A stretch of DNA of 64,000 nucleotides from Trichoderma breve. Lineage: Eukaryota; Ascomycota; Sordariomycetes; Hypocreales; Hypocreaceae. Location: assembly GCF_028502605.1 (NCBI RefSeq), contig NW_026611593.1:1-64000 (forward strand), written 5' to 3'. The translations under genes and the position numbers were made by a program. Positions 24,634-36,600 of the stretch are shown here, in pieces; position 1 is the stretch's first letter, and each line of letters starts with the position of its first letter. The notes under the pieces were generated by a model, which was not told the DNA's origin, searched no databases, and saw nothing but the letters and a program-made list of their open reading frames with translations.

Positions 24634-26414
24634 TCACAATCCTTTAATATCAGTTAAATCAAAGTACAAAACAATCTTGGTATAACCTGTTGAGTTATGC
24701 GGCTTCCAATAAGTCAACTTCACTCTGGTCCTTGATTCTGCACTCAGAACTAGGCTGACATGTCGAAATCGAAATTGTACTGGGAGCGTTGGCAACCCAA
24801 TAGTTTCTGCATTTCTGGTCTCAAGAAGCGGATTGCTGCTAAAATTGACGCCATTGAAATAGTTGTCCTCTTCAAGTTCAATGATTGCCAATGCAGCGCG
24901 AGCTACCACCACGCTGTGCCAGATTCCTTCACTGTACGGCGCGACCATGAGAAGTTTGGCCGCCTGACGTCGCAAGATTGGATCACGGCATTTGAGTGCG
25001 GTGTAATAGAGAGCAGGTATGATACCAAGCTCGAGAGTAACTCTCGGGCCAGTGATGCAGCCGTGCCTCTGATGTGGCTCATGCACTGAGAACCCAGTCC
25101 TGTCCCACATTGAAACTGTTTGTGATAAGATGGAGGCAAAAGTGCTCGTGTGCTCATCGTATGCTGCTTCTGATGCGCATGGTGCGACGGCTATCATGAT
25201 GGAAATCATGGAGTGATACATCTGTAGCAAATGTACACCATGTATAGTCCTAAAATTCGATTTGGATATTAAGGTTGGCTTGTCGTGAATGTATGCCGCA
25301 ATCCAAGCCTTTTCGGCCCTCTGTAGCCTGCAATATTTCCGGTGTATATCGTCAGATACGGGTTTGGTTGCAGAGCAGTCATATTTCTCTGTAACCTGCA
25401 AGGCGTTAATTAAAAGAGCATCAAGGGCTCGACGTGCTTCGCATGGACCATCAAATTTGTCTGGAATAGTAACTTTTAATGACGTTGCCGCATCTAAAAA
25501 AGACACAAACGAAGAGATTGGTGTGCCACCGATCAACGTAGATAACAGCATGGTGCGAAAAAATGGCTCTATGACATTCTCGCCGTCGGAGTGCCGTTTT
25601 GCCCTCTCGCTCGGCCGACTGATGCGGCTGTGCTGATCTTGATCATATACGAAAAGAACACCTAGGCCGTGGTTAACATGGTGTAGGGCTGCCTGATGGT
25701 TGCCCTGGACTAGTTCAAATGCTGTGACCAATACACAAGTGATCAGTAAGACATGTCGGGATGCAGAGTCGTTCTGCAGGAGACGTGATCGAAGGAGACT
25801 GAGCGTTTTATTGTATTCGCGGAAAGCGAACAGGCGATGATGATGGTTAGTGCGGTCAGGATGGGTCATCAAATCCTGAGAGTCCTCTCGACTCTTATAT
25901 ATTGCTCCCAACGCGGCCGTCGCTGAGCACACCAATGGTTCTGTATAAGCTGCTTGCTGGACGAGATGTCCCCAGAATGGAGAGTCGAAGACGCTGGCCA
26001 GCCTGCCACTTATGCGAGCAGTGAAATGGTCCAAGTACCACCTCTTGTCTTCATCCGCAAATGGCACATCCATCAAAGGAGAGGGGATCTCTGCACGCAC
26101 TGTATATCGTGGCGTCTCGCTATCATTTGAATTCGAAGGAAAAGAATTTTGTACTGTGTTCCGGTTTATAGTGCCGCCACCCCAGATCCCATAACCTCCG
26201 CAATAACGGTTCCGAGATAGACACCTGTGGCACTCGGGCTTTGCTTCGTCGCATTTAACGCGGCGTTCTCTACAGGGAACGTGCGTATTAGTACAGAACT
26301 TGTGCCAACCTTTGTTGCTATGATCACACACTTGCACGTTTTACAGCCTGTCTTGACCTTCTTCTTCCCAATCGGGATCAGTGCCAATTGTCCCTGGCTA
26401 GTGGTTGAAGTCAT
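24634..26414 (-). CDS. Zn2Cys6 transcription factor (fungal-specific domain)
   Basis: Two exons: 26414-26332 and 26269-24634, 1719 nt, 572 residues. The 62-nt intron splits the zinc cluster after GCKTCK; joined, it reads GCKTCKERRVKCDEAKPECHRCLSRNRYCGGY, a complete binuclear cluster of six cysteines. An open frame runs through the intron and would produce an altered N-terminus lacking the first two cysteines. The remainder is the all-helical fungal transcription-factor domain (LITCVLVTAFELVQGNHQAALHH). There is no obvious partner: its neighbours are a deaminase-like gene downstream and a surface protein upstream. Confidence 0.88.
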
Positions 26415-27215
26415 TGTTGCAAATGTTGTAGATAGATTGTGACTTGATTTTCAGCTCGACTGAAGGACAGCTCGGGTTCTTGACAATGAGACTGGTCGTC
26501 TGCGGGTCTTCTCTTGAGACCAGATGGCTGGATAAATGTAGAATACTAGTAACTTTGCAACTTCCACGCGTCGTTATTCGTCATAGGGCTGAGCGCTGAT
26601 GCTCCGACTGAGCTGGCTGTCGCAAGGAGTCGGCTGTGTAACGGCATGTTGTTACGTTCAAATGCACTCCGTATGGTCAGCAAATACGAAGTACAAGAGA
26701 ACAACTCCGAGTTGTGTTGTGTGGGACTTGTCAGGCGTCGTTGTCCAATCCGCTGAAAGAATTTCCGAGCTCGCGGTCTTCCGAGCGTTAAAGCCGGCGC
26801 CAGAAAAGCCGACGCCAAAATCGAGGCTATAACTGGGCTCGTCCAATCGCTGTGTTTCCTTTCCGAAGCTCGGCACGGTCTGACATCTTACAGAGCTTCA
26901 ACTCCCGACAATGATATGTCCGTAGCGTCAAGCATGGCCTTGACTTCAGATCAGCAATGCTTCACTGTTTGAGTTGCAGCATTGGATGCAGGCACAGCCG
27001 AGTTGGCGAATGAAGGCTGACTTCCCGCCAAGATTAAGCTCCATTCTCCGACAATGCTCCCTGAAGATCCTGAGACAGAGGGTCATGCGAGTATATAAAA
27101 CCATGACTTCTCGCTGAATTCACAAACTAGAAAATAGAATTACCACTTCAACCAATAATTTACTTCAGCCTACGTCGTCCGATATACGAACTTGCCCTTT
27201 CAAACTACGCTCACA
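26415..27215. promoter_or_regulatory. Divergent promoter region: Zn2Cys6 regulator (-) and 8-Cys surface protein (+)
   Basis: About 800 bp. A TATA box TATATAAAA at 27092-27100 lies some 116 bp before the ATG of the surface-protein gene. CT-rich and CAACCA-type sequence follows it, as expected for a start region. No other element stands out. Confidence 0.5.
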
Positions 27216-27829
27216 ATGCACTATACCAAGATCATCCTCGCCGTCACTCCTCTGAGCGCTTTCGCGGTTCAGCTCAATCTCCCCAGCAGTGATATCCCTT
27301 CGGCATGCCGAGACACATGCCAAGCCATTATGGATGTTGCCAATAGCTGTGCCAACAGTCAATTGAGTGATGACGTCGAGAATCAATGTGTCTGTGGCGA
27401 GCAATCTCGTCAGAGCGCGTCTGATTGCTACGGCTGCATGCATAGTAACAATGGCCATACTTCGAGTAGGTTGAGTTCAAGCAACAAGACATCAATATTG
27501 TTCAGTCGCTTATATCAGTCATAGACATTGACCAAATCATCAACGTTTGCCATATCGATGGCGCCGCATCTGGTGGAGGTAACGGGCACTCAACTACTCA
27601 TGAGCCTCTTGTAGCTTCGACTACAACTGCTGTAGCACCACCTGCTAATTCTGACACCACGTCCACAGGAGGCCATACTAGCACCACATCCGCAGGAGGC
27701 CATACTAACACCCCTACAAGTCCCCCTGCAGTTGTAACTGGAGCTGCAGCTGTTGGGACTGTTGCCAATGGAGGCTTGGTGGGACTTGTGGCTATGGCAG
27801 CTGCTGGTGCTGTTGGTATGGGGCTTTGA
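27216..27829 (+). CDS. Secreted 8-cysteine, GPI-anchor-type surface protein
   Basis: Two exons (27216-27465, 27519-27829), 561 nt, 186 residues; the 53-nt intron closes the frame exactly. A signal peptide (MHYTKIILAVTPLSAFAVQ) is followed by a compact domain with eight cysteines: ACRDTC, NSC, QCVC, DCYGC and VC. The next 80 residues are Ser/Thr/Gly-rich with a repeated SAGGHT/STGGHT unit. A C-terminal hydrophobic stretch (GLVGLVAMAAAGAVGMGL) ends the protein, as in GPI-anchored cell-wall proteins. The spacing resembles CFEM-like proteins but does not match the strict CFEM pattern. Probably a cell-surface or effector-like protein; function unknown. Confidence 0.8.
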
Positions 27830-28294
27830 GTATTAGTTTAGCTTATGCCTCCGTGTTTATATAGTCTTTCAAACTCTTTAGACTAAGTCAATAAATGCTA
27901 TTGGATGTATATTATAAAGTGTAAAAATTAAGTTATGAAATATTTAATAGTTTATTATTAAGAGTGGGAATAGAAACTAACCTAATTGGCTTGATCAAAC
28001 CCAGTGCTAGGTTGCTTAGCCGCGCGGTTGATTACTGCATGCCGCTCATCAGAAGGTATTAATATCTTAATGCCGCTTGTGAAACTGCGTGGCTAGTTTA
28101 TCAACAAGGAAGGAAAGGCATATGGCTGATAAATTAAGGCTTTGTAATATTGGAAGAGAATAAATATCTAGGAGCCACGCAAGCTCAGATGGTGGCTCCG
28201 TGCCACTGGCGAATGATATATAGTTGAATCTGTTCTTGCAACTTCATAATGATATAAACATCACTGCATTCTCCCTATATTTGTCTGCGTCACA
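27830..28294. other. Intergenic, no gene seen
   Basis: 3' region of the surface-protein gene and promoter of the hydrolase. A GATATATAG sequence at about 28215 could serve as a TATA element. Confidence 0.4.
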
Positions 28295-29338
28295 ATGGTT
28301 CATTTTCGTTCCCTTGCCACTCTGCTGGTGGCCACCCTTGCCAGTGGCATGGCCAGCGCAAGCTTTGTACAGAGGCAGAATAAGCTTCGTGTCGAGACAC
28401 ACGTTGACTCTGGCCTCAGTTTCAATATGGTATCATCAATTATTATTGGATCCGAGGCAGCAGTGCTGATTGATGTACCACTTGCTGTCCCTGAAGCAAA
28501 TGAATTGGCAGCGTGGGTGCGAAGCACCACGGACAAGCCTCTCCTTGCCGTGTTTACCACGCACTTTCATCCCGATCACTACCTAAGTGGAGGCGCATTC
28601 CTCGAGCATTTTCCCACTGCAAAGTATTACGCCAACAGCAGGGCCATTGAACATATCAAGAGCGAGGCTCCTGCACAGGTATGAACGCACGATTTTCTTC
28701 TTCTCTTCTCATTCTAACTTCAATAGGTTGCAAGATGGCAAAAGACGCTTGGTGCCGACAATATTGTGTCCAATACCTCCATACCAACCGCCTATGACCA
28801 TACCTTTTTTACGTTACCCGGTAACGAAGGCGAACACATTGAACTTGTGGGCCTTGTTAGCGGCGACACAGTTGACGAGACGCTCTTCTGGATCCCTTCC
28901 ACCCGAACCTTGATTGCGGGCGACACCGTCTACAGCCACGAGCTGCACATTTGGCTTGCAGATTTGCAAACGACTGCCCTTACTTCATCTTGGATCGCAG
29001 GATTAGAACTGATTGAGTCTATGAAGCCCGAAACTATTGTCGCTGGGCATGCGCTTTCCGTCCAGGGTTCTACAGCGCAGCGGAATCTTCCCTACAGCCA
29101 GTCCTACCTTAAGTTTTGGCAGAAGAATATTGAAGCTAAAGGTCTCGATTTCTACACCCCGGAGCAAATTGTGGACAAATTCAATAGCACGTTCCCTGGA
29201 CTGATGGGTAATCTTGTATCAGCGACGTTGCTCAATATTACCGCTGGACAGTTTGGAAAGGGCGGCACACGTCAATACCGTGGTATTGATTTGCCTGCAT
29301 ATAATAACGCAACGTATTTAGAAGCTTGGAAGATCTAA
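28295..29338 (+). CDS. Secreted metallo-beta-lactamase-fold hydrolase
   Basis: Two exons (28295-28678, 28727-29338), 996 nt, 331 residues; intron 48 nt with a CTAAC branch site. A signal peptide (about residues 1-25, MVHFRSLATLLVATLASGMASA) precedes the domain. The metal-binding motif HFHPDH lies in FTTHFHPDHYLSGG. A further ligand aspartate is in IAGDTVYSHE and a histidine in VAGHALS. The fold binds one or two zinc ions and hydrolyses esters, lactones, lactams or thioesters; the substrate cannot be told. It sits among other secreted proteins. Confidence 0.87.
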
Positions 29339-32118
29339 GGTAGAGTCCACCAGAATACAGACTTTGTGTTTACGAAAATACCACTTATAAAATAGAGTTA
29401 TTAGTGTTAAGTCTATTGCGAATATAAGTTAATAGCGTATTGTATTTTGACTTTGCTGGGGATTGCATATGTGAAACCTCCGCCCAGCAACCTGTATAAT
29501 ACCAAAGGCTATCCCCAGTATGGAAACAAATCTAGAGAAAACAGCAAAGCTCCGTCTTCTCCTGATTTTAGCTATAACAATCCCATTGTTGCTCATAAGT
29601 TATAGATGCATAAAGCTATGCTGGTCGTGGTATTAGCTCTACATCATAATTTGGACTAGAACATCAGAATAATGCTCAACAGTAAGTAGACAAGAAACAA
29701 AACGTAAGAGCCAAGAGTATACTATAAAATATCCAGCAGATTTCCATAACCTGCCATGACTCTGATAATACTCGTCCTTTCTATAAATGCCTTTGCTGCA
29801 TTGGAAAATCTTGACCGCGAAACGTAGGTCAAGCTTAGGTCCGACGAAGTCAAAGCTAATCCAGGCTTGTCTGGGATTGTCTGTGAAGTGTAGCCAAAAA
29901 ACTGACAAATATATCAATATTTCCAGCCCCAATCTCTCATGCACACTAACAGCAACTTTATGAAGAGACTCGGGAAGTATATGATGGATATGCTTTGCAT
30001 AAAGATATGTCACAATTGAGGGAAGATTGACAATATGGAAGCCTGCTTACCAGACAGAATAGGATATATTTGTAAAGGCGTGTGGTAGGTTGTGATATTT
30101 TATTGGTGAAAGGTCTTAGTTATCTTACAAAACGTGGGGGGCAGGACCTCTTATATATACACAATCTACGAGATCCAGACTGATCGGTCAAGCATACCCT
30201 GCAACAGCAATATCTTTTTAATCAGGGCATTGCCTGTGTCGAGTCCCGAGATATCCCGCGACGGGGATCAAATGCGATATGAAGGGGAAAATAAAGCAGC
30301 GCTCAAAAAAAGCAAACCCTATATTGTCTGCTACGAAGAAAGCGGGATGACTGGGCTGTGGTAGCGACTGGTCAAGCCCACAACAGAAATATGGACCATA
30401 TCTCAATTCCATTAGGCAGAATTGTTTTCAGTTATACCAACCACAACCGGAACAACCAGCAGCGACGCTACTAATGGTATTATTATTTATTTACATCTCC
30501 GAGCAATTGATAGAGAAGCAACAGAACTTTTGCTTCCCAACCATTTTAGTAAGTTTACTATTTCATTTCTGTTCTTTTACTGCGGTGCCTCTATAGTGCA
30601 TACTGCATTCTTATTGCCTTCCCCAGTGGGTTAAGCCGAGTCTAAATCTATATTACACTACAGTAGAACGACAAAGGCCAACAGCAATGGAAGTGCCAGA
30701 ATTTGGATTAGTCTTGCTAACGCGCAACAACATTATCTAGGCCATTGTATCCGCCATTGTCATCCATCTATCTACCATTTTGAGTAATGAAGATTCGACT
30801 GACATAGGGAGCCTAATATACCTAAACCCTCCATCCCTAGCGATAATAAATAAGTGAAAGAATTGCCAGGATAAGGCAATTAACGCTGTGTAGGAACAAA
30901 GTCGCTGGCGTTGCTATTTCCCCTCCTATTACATCTGAACATATAAACATTATTGCATTTGGTTAAGCGCAAATGTTATATTGGCACTTGAGAGTAGTCT
31001 ATCGATGGCGCTATCGTGAACAGCATCTTGTCACGGTCTGGTCCTTTGTAACCGATCAACTCCTCATACAAACCCAGTAGCTTGCTCCATGACAGTACTT
31101 GTTACAATGGCGATGATTGGTTTAAGCTTCAACCATGTTGGCGCTACGATATAACGGGCCGTAGCATCCTTGATCAATGTCTACAGGACCAGCCCTGCCT
31201 TGTCAATAACGTTGTGCCAGCTTCAGATCACAACATTTCAGATCATACCATAGCAGGGGGGTAACAGAGCGGTTACGATAATGGTAGCCAATAATACAGC
31301 GTATCCTTTCCGCAATAAACGCATGCAACGGGCCTTTTGTTATTGCCCCGCCTGGTTCCTTTGTAAGTTAGGCCTACGTGCCGGCACTTTTGGACATCGG
31401 CGGCGGGGGTTGTGTCGGAGGATATTGAGTCTGGGCATTACCACCATTCCGGCTAGGTAAGGAAAATAAATCTCTTGGCCGGAGCAAAATCTAGATTAGG
31501 TAGCGCTACCAATCATCTAAGAGGATTATAGTTGTATTTCATCTACTCGTGCATCTCGATGCCGCTTCCGCTTCGAATAATTGTTCCACCTGCTACATAG
31601 GGAAGCTCTTATCTCCTCCACAGCTAACCCTTGTCCGCAAACCATTATTAGCGGCACTTGAGCGAGATGCGCCACAGGATTCGACTTGCCATATATAGCA
31701 GGTATTAGTAACAGCTAGGAACAGAAACGGGATCGACATGTGAATATCGTCACCTCGCGTATACCTTAGCTCCTTAAGCCTCTCGAGTAGCGACGACAGC
31801 GTTTAATCACAGGTCTGTCTAAGAAGTTTCTGGCAGTTACAACAACTGCATATGGGCCGCTTTACCCGTGTACAAAGGATTTGAATACACATGATTCGGT
31901 TAGGACGGAAGAGCATCAAGTTGTATAATCAAAAGTTCGATTGACGTGATCAGATATGCTGTAAACCTCATCAAGATGCTGAGGGAGCATCTTGCAGTAA
32001 AGAGGAATCTTGTGTATAAAAGCATGGCATCACGCCCCCATTATCAAGAATTTGACTCAACAGCATTCACACTCTAAATCTATTTGTCCTGAGCTAAACA
32101 TCTCCGTCTACTGACGCC
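29339..32118. other. Long intergenic region, possible gene remnant at 30013-29639 (-)
   Basis: Nearly 2.8 kb without a gene I can support. On the - strand, 30013-29639 gives 124 codons with a coding-like flavour (AVSVHERLGLEILIYLSVFW and SFDFVGPKLDLRF), but no start context, partner exon or known domain was found. A TATA box TATAAAA at 32015-32021 belongs to the protease gene. Confidence 0.4.
32015..32021 (+). promoter_or_regulatory. TATA box of the aspartic protease gene
   Basis: TATAAAA lies 98 bp before the ATG at 32119, followed by a CA-rich leader. Confidence 0.55.
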
Positions 32119-33338
32119 ATGCTCTTCTCTTCTATTGCCATTGTTGCGGCAGCAACTGCTGCCTTGGCATCGCCGGTAAAGCCAAGTGCCAAGACTGCCG
32201 CGCTATCAGTGAAGCGTGTCTCGAACGTCAAATCATTGAAGAATATTGTCCAAAAGGGCCAAGCACGCATCAACAAGATCAATGGCGTCAAGGACATCGA
32301 GGCCAGAGCTAGCGGCCCAGTTACCAACGAGGATGTTAGCTATGTTGCCTCAGTCACTATCGGTGGTCAATCTTGGGACCTCATCGTCGACACTGGATGT
32401 ACGTCATCACTACATAGACACTGAACAACGCATGTGCTGACCTGATATCCTAACTAGCTTCAAACACGTGGTGTGGTGCCCAACGCTCATGCGAGCCTTC
32501 ATCTACTGGCAAGTCCACGGGCGGTTCCGTCCAGGTTAGCTATGGTTCCGGCTCCTTCTCCGGCACCGAGTACAAGGACACAGTTAGCTTCGGTGGTTTG
32601 ACTGTCACATCACAGTCGGTTGGAGCTGCCCGTTCATCCTCTGGCTTTTCAGGTGTCGATGGAATTATTGGCTTTGGTCCGGTGGATCTCACTGAGGACA
32701 CCGTCTCCAACGCCAACACGGTTCCAACCTTCCTGGATAATCTCTACAGCCAAGGTTCCATCTCGACTGAGGTGCTGGGTGTTTCCTTCAAGCCAGAGTC
32801 TGGCAGTGACAGCGATGACACCAACGGCGAGTTGACCCTCGGCGGTACTGATAGCTCCAAGTACACGGGCTCTCTCACCTACTTCTCAACTCTCAAGAGT
32901 GGCTCTGCTGCTCCCTACTGGGGCATCTCTATTGCTAGTTTCACCTACGGCTCGACGACCCTCGCATCGTCTGCGACCGGCATTGTCGACACTGGTACTA
33001 CGCTCATCTACATCCCCACCAAGGCTTACAATGCATTCCTGTCTGCCGCTGGTGGCAAGACTGACAGCTCTTCTGGCCTCGCCGTCTTCTCAAAAGCGCC
33101 AACATCCAACTTTGCTATCAAGTTTGGCTCAACGACCTACACCCTCACACCTTCTCAATACTTGGTTCCCACCGCTCAGTACAGCTTCTACGGACTCAGC
33201 TCTGGAAAGTACTACGCTTGGATTAACGACGGTGGCAGCTCGGGTGTGAACACCATTATTGGTCAGAAGTTCCTGGAAAACTACTACTCCGTTTTTGATA
33301 CTACCAACGGCCGCATCGGCTTTGCTACCGCCGCTTAA
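32119..33338 (+). CDS. Secreted pepsin-like aspartic protease (family A1)
   Basis: Two exons (32119-32398, 32458-33338), 1161 nt, 386 residues. The 59-nt intron splits the first catalytic motif: IVDTG|SSNTW. The second catalytic motif is GIVDTGTTLIYIP. A signal peptide (MLFSSIAIVAAATAALA) and a propeptide of about 50 residues ending near ARASG precede the mature enzyme. The flap region is VSYGSGSFSGTEY. The C-terminus NTIIGQKFLENYYSVFDTTNGRIGFA is typical of endothiapepsin/aspergillopepsin relatives. It degrades protein outside the cell at acid pH. Confidence 0.95.
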
Positions 33339-33674
33339 ATGAATGCATGTTCATTTTTCTCCTGCTCATGAATACAACCACAGCGTAGTCTTCACGGGCA
33401 ATTATCACTATTGTCCTATATGATGAATATGTTGATTCATTGGAGGGCTGCAAGGCAGCTGGGGATTCACACCTGTTTTAGTACTCACGAGTAGTGCCAG
33501 TCTTAGTTAGCTTCCAGCTCTAAGTGTAGTGGGAATAAATGCGTTAAACTATATATTCTTGAATTGAGAGTGATGTATGAACACTATAACAGATGGAGGT
33601 TAATTTATTTTCCACCGACGATGCCGCTTGACTTTACACGACCGCGTACAACGGATGCTGTGACTACATGTAAT
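33339..33674. other. Intergenic between convergent genes
   Basis: 3' ends of the aspartic protease and of the RNase T2-FAD oxidase gene; no other feature seen. Confidence 0.5.
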
Positions 33675-36600
33675 CTAGACCAAACCAGCTACATCACTGA
33701 GTGGATCTCCGTAAGCATCATCTGGATTGTCTCCGACGCAGTGATGGCACCACAAATGGTTGCCCGGGTCGTGCGCTTTCTTGATGGCCAGCAGCTGTTG
33801 GTATAATGCCTGGCCCCAATAGCGAGATGTCCAATTGTGCATGACGTAGGAGCTCTCAGAGAAATAGCTGTTCGGACCAATGCGATACAAAGTGTGCATT
33901 GACTGTTGGGTGGTCAACGTACGCGCATTCCATAACATCACAGCTGAGCGAAAGCCAGGTGAGATGGCCGTATCGCCTGGCTGTGGACTCCCCAAATTGC
34001 CTGTCAACGAAGTGTAGAGGTAGTGAAAGCCACAGCGATGACCCGTTGGATCTGGCGAAGTTGTGTCAGGATTCTTCAAGGATGCCACGCAAATATCCAG
34101 CACCTCCATCATCGTGGGGGCGAACTTCGTTTCCATGGCTTGTCGTGACACAAAAACCGAATTTTGGGAGCCGGTAGCATTGTCAGAAGGCGGGTGTGGA
34201 GCAGGGAGAGGGTTACCGACGGCGAGCAGAAATTTGTCGGCCGGCATGCTGAGCACGTAGTCATAGGCCGACTTGAAGTTACGCTCCTCTATGGCCGTCA
34301 CCTCCAGCACTGACTTGAGTCGGTCGCGGAATAGACGGTAATTCGGCTCCTTTTCACCCCCTGCGTAGAAATATTCGAAATTGAATTTCCATGTGACTGC
34401 GCAAAGACCGCCGGTCTTATAATTGGAAGTATCGATGAAGAATGCTGCCTGCGTGCTGACCTTGGAATTCAACAGGAGCGTCCAAGCAGAGAATCGATTC
34501 CACATGGCCCTCAGCCACTCATAGCCAAACGGACTTGAATCGGGACAGAAGGTGCCGTTTTGGATCATCAAGACGTGGCTGAGACCACCATCAGGGACAG
34601 CGTGTGCTCGGATCGTCATGGAGAGAATCACACCCCACACGCCTCCACCGCCGCCGCGCATGGCCCAGAAGAGCTGCGGGTTGTGCCGTCGGCTGGCCAC
34701 CTTCTTGTGGACTACCGGTTGACCGTGCGCGTCCTGACCGACTTGCATGACTTCAATCTCCAGCACATTGTCCACACCGAGTCCCATGGAGGGGCCAAAG
34801 GGGCCATGGCCGCCCCCGAGATGGAAACCGACCATGCCAACCGTGGAGCACCAGCCCGACGCAATGACGCGGTTATACTGCTTAGAGAAGGCGTGCATCT
34901 CGGCGAAGACTGCGCCTGCGCCAAACTTGAATGCACCGCTCGGAGCAAGGACTGGGTCCTCCTCCCACTTAGAGATGAAAGATTTGTCTTTGAGCAAAAT
35001 GGTCCGGATGAGGATTCCGCCGGTCGGGCAGGAGTTACGACTGTTGTACTCGTGGCCTGAACCGGAAGTCGAGATGCATAACCGGTGACGGACGGCGAAG
35101 TTCAAGGCTCTGGCAACGTGTCGCTCGTTGAGAGGGAACACCACAATGAATGGATTCCAATCTCGGTACTCATTCTGGTGGAGAGCCGCCTTGCACATGT
35201 CGGACACATTGTTCCATTCTGTGGAGTTGCTGGATGCCTTGAAGCATGAGCGCCTCATCTCATTCACATCCTCATAATAATACAGGGCCTTAAACCCCGT
35301 AGCCGTATTTCCCAGGCCATAAAAGGATTGGTTGTTGAAGGAGCCGGTCGGCACTGGTGCCGGCTGCGGCTGCGGGTAACTAGCCCACTTGAGACCGAGC
35401 CGTGGTTCATTGGGGTCTAACTCTTGCTCCAGCTCTTGGATGGCTGTCTTGGTGGGCCAGCAACTCGAGTCATCAGGCGTGCACCAATCGTGGCGTATCT
35501 GGAGCAGATCTGTTACATCGCGTGGCTGTGGGGACCGCATGGATGGCACCGACTTGGCCGGGTCGCAGGATCCAGCTCCGCAGTAATCGTTCTCAGGGCC
35601 ACAGGAATAAGAACAATGTAAGCTGCATGGGTTGCAACGGCCCATGGCCCATTGCGTGTGCGGCGGGAGGAAGCTTTCTTCTACGTCATCTGGCGCCAGT
35701 CGATTCGGAGCACCGCAACGAAGAGTAGCGTAGGAATAGACCGGATGATATTGGAACTGGAAGTGGCAGGTGGTGATGCTGCCACTGGTGCTGGCGAGGA
35801 ATATTGTATTGTGACCATCGTCTGAATGGGTGACTGCGTAACGCTGCACTCCGCGACTTGGGTAATTTGGCCATTCTAGTGATGCCTGGCCGTCGGCAGT
35901 GAAGTTCCATCGAGCCAGGCCCTCTTGATAGTGGTTGGATACTTGGAGCGAGCGCCATATGCCTAGCAGTGCTGAAGGCACACCGGCAATGCCCGGTTGA
36001 TATGGGCTCAGAGGGCTGGGCTTAGACGCCTTGCTGACTGGTGAGTGCTGCAGTGAAGCGGCGGCAGGGTTAATGTCGGGCGAGAAGACACAGCCCGGGG
36101 CCAAAGACGACTTGCAGCGAAACATGAGGAAGTTGCCACAGTTGGGAGTGTCCATTGCAGCGTAAAAGTCGACAGGTGCCGGGAGACCAGTGTGGTTACA
36201 AGCGAAGAAGGCCACCTCGAGGCCACTAATGTCTGGCAGTCGCTTGATCAGGCAGTCTTCCAAGTGATGATTCGTACCACAATTCTTCAAGACAATTTCT
36301 CGGTCGGATCGAGGTCCGTAAGCACACGTTTGGGGGTAAGGGCTGTCAGTGGTGACTGTCAGAGTGTCCTCCGTAAAAGTCTGAGCGAATTCGAACTTGC
36401 CAGACCCGTGCTGCTCAGCTCCAAACGAACGCCATGTGCCCTTCCAGGGAGAGATTATGTCACTTGATAGCTCTGGCATCCCGAACCCAACATTGGGGAT
36501 ACTATAATTCTGGATTGGCATGGGTGCGTTGGTGGGATCAAGCAAGACAGTGCTGTCGAGATTGGCGGGAGGGCAGTTGGCCCAGGAGTCACTGCATGCA

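Noticed and set aside
24634..26337. Single-exon reading of the Zn2Cys6 regulator starting MQVCDHSNKGW
   Set aside because: It reads through an intron and loses two of the six zinc cysteines; the two-exon model restores the full cluster.
34560..35088. Frames of 113-166 codons on the + strand inside the fusion gene
   Set aside because: Antisense shadows of the oxidase domain; no start context or domain.
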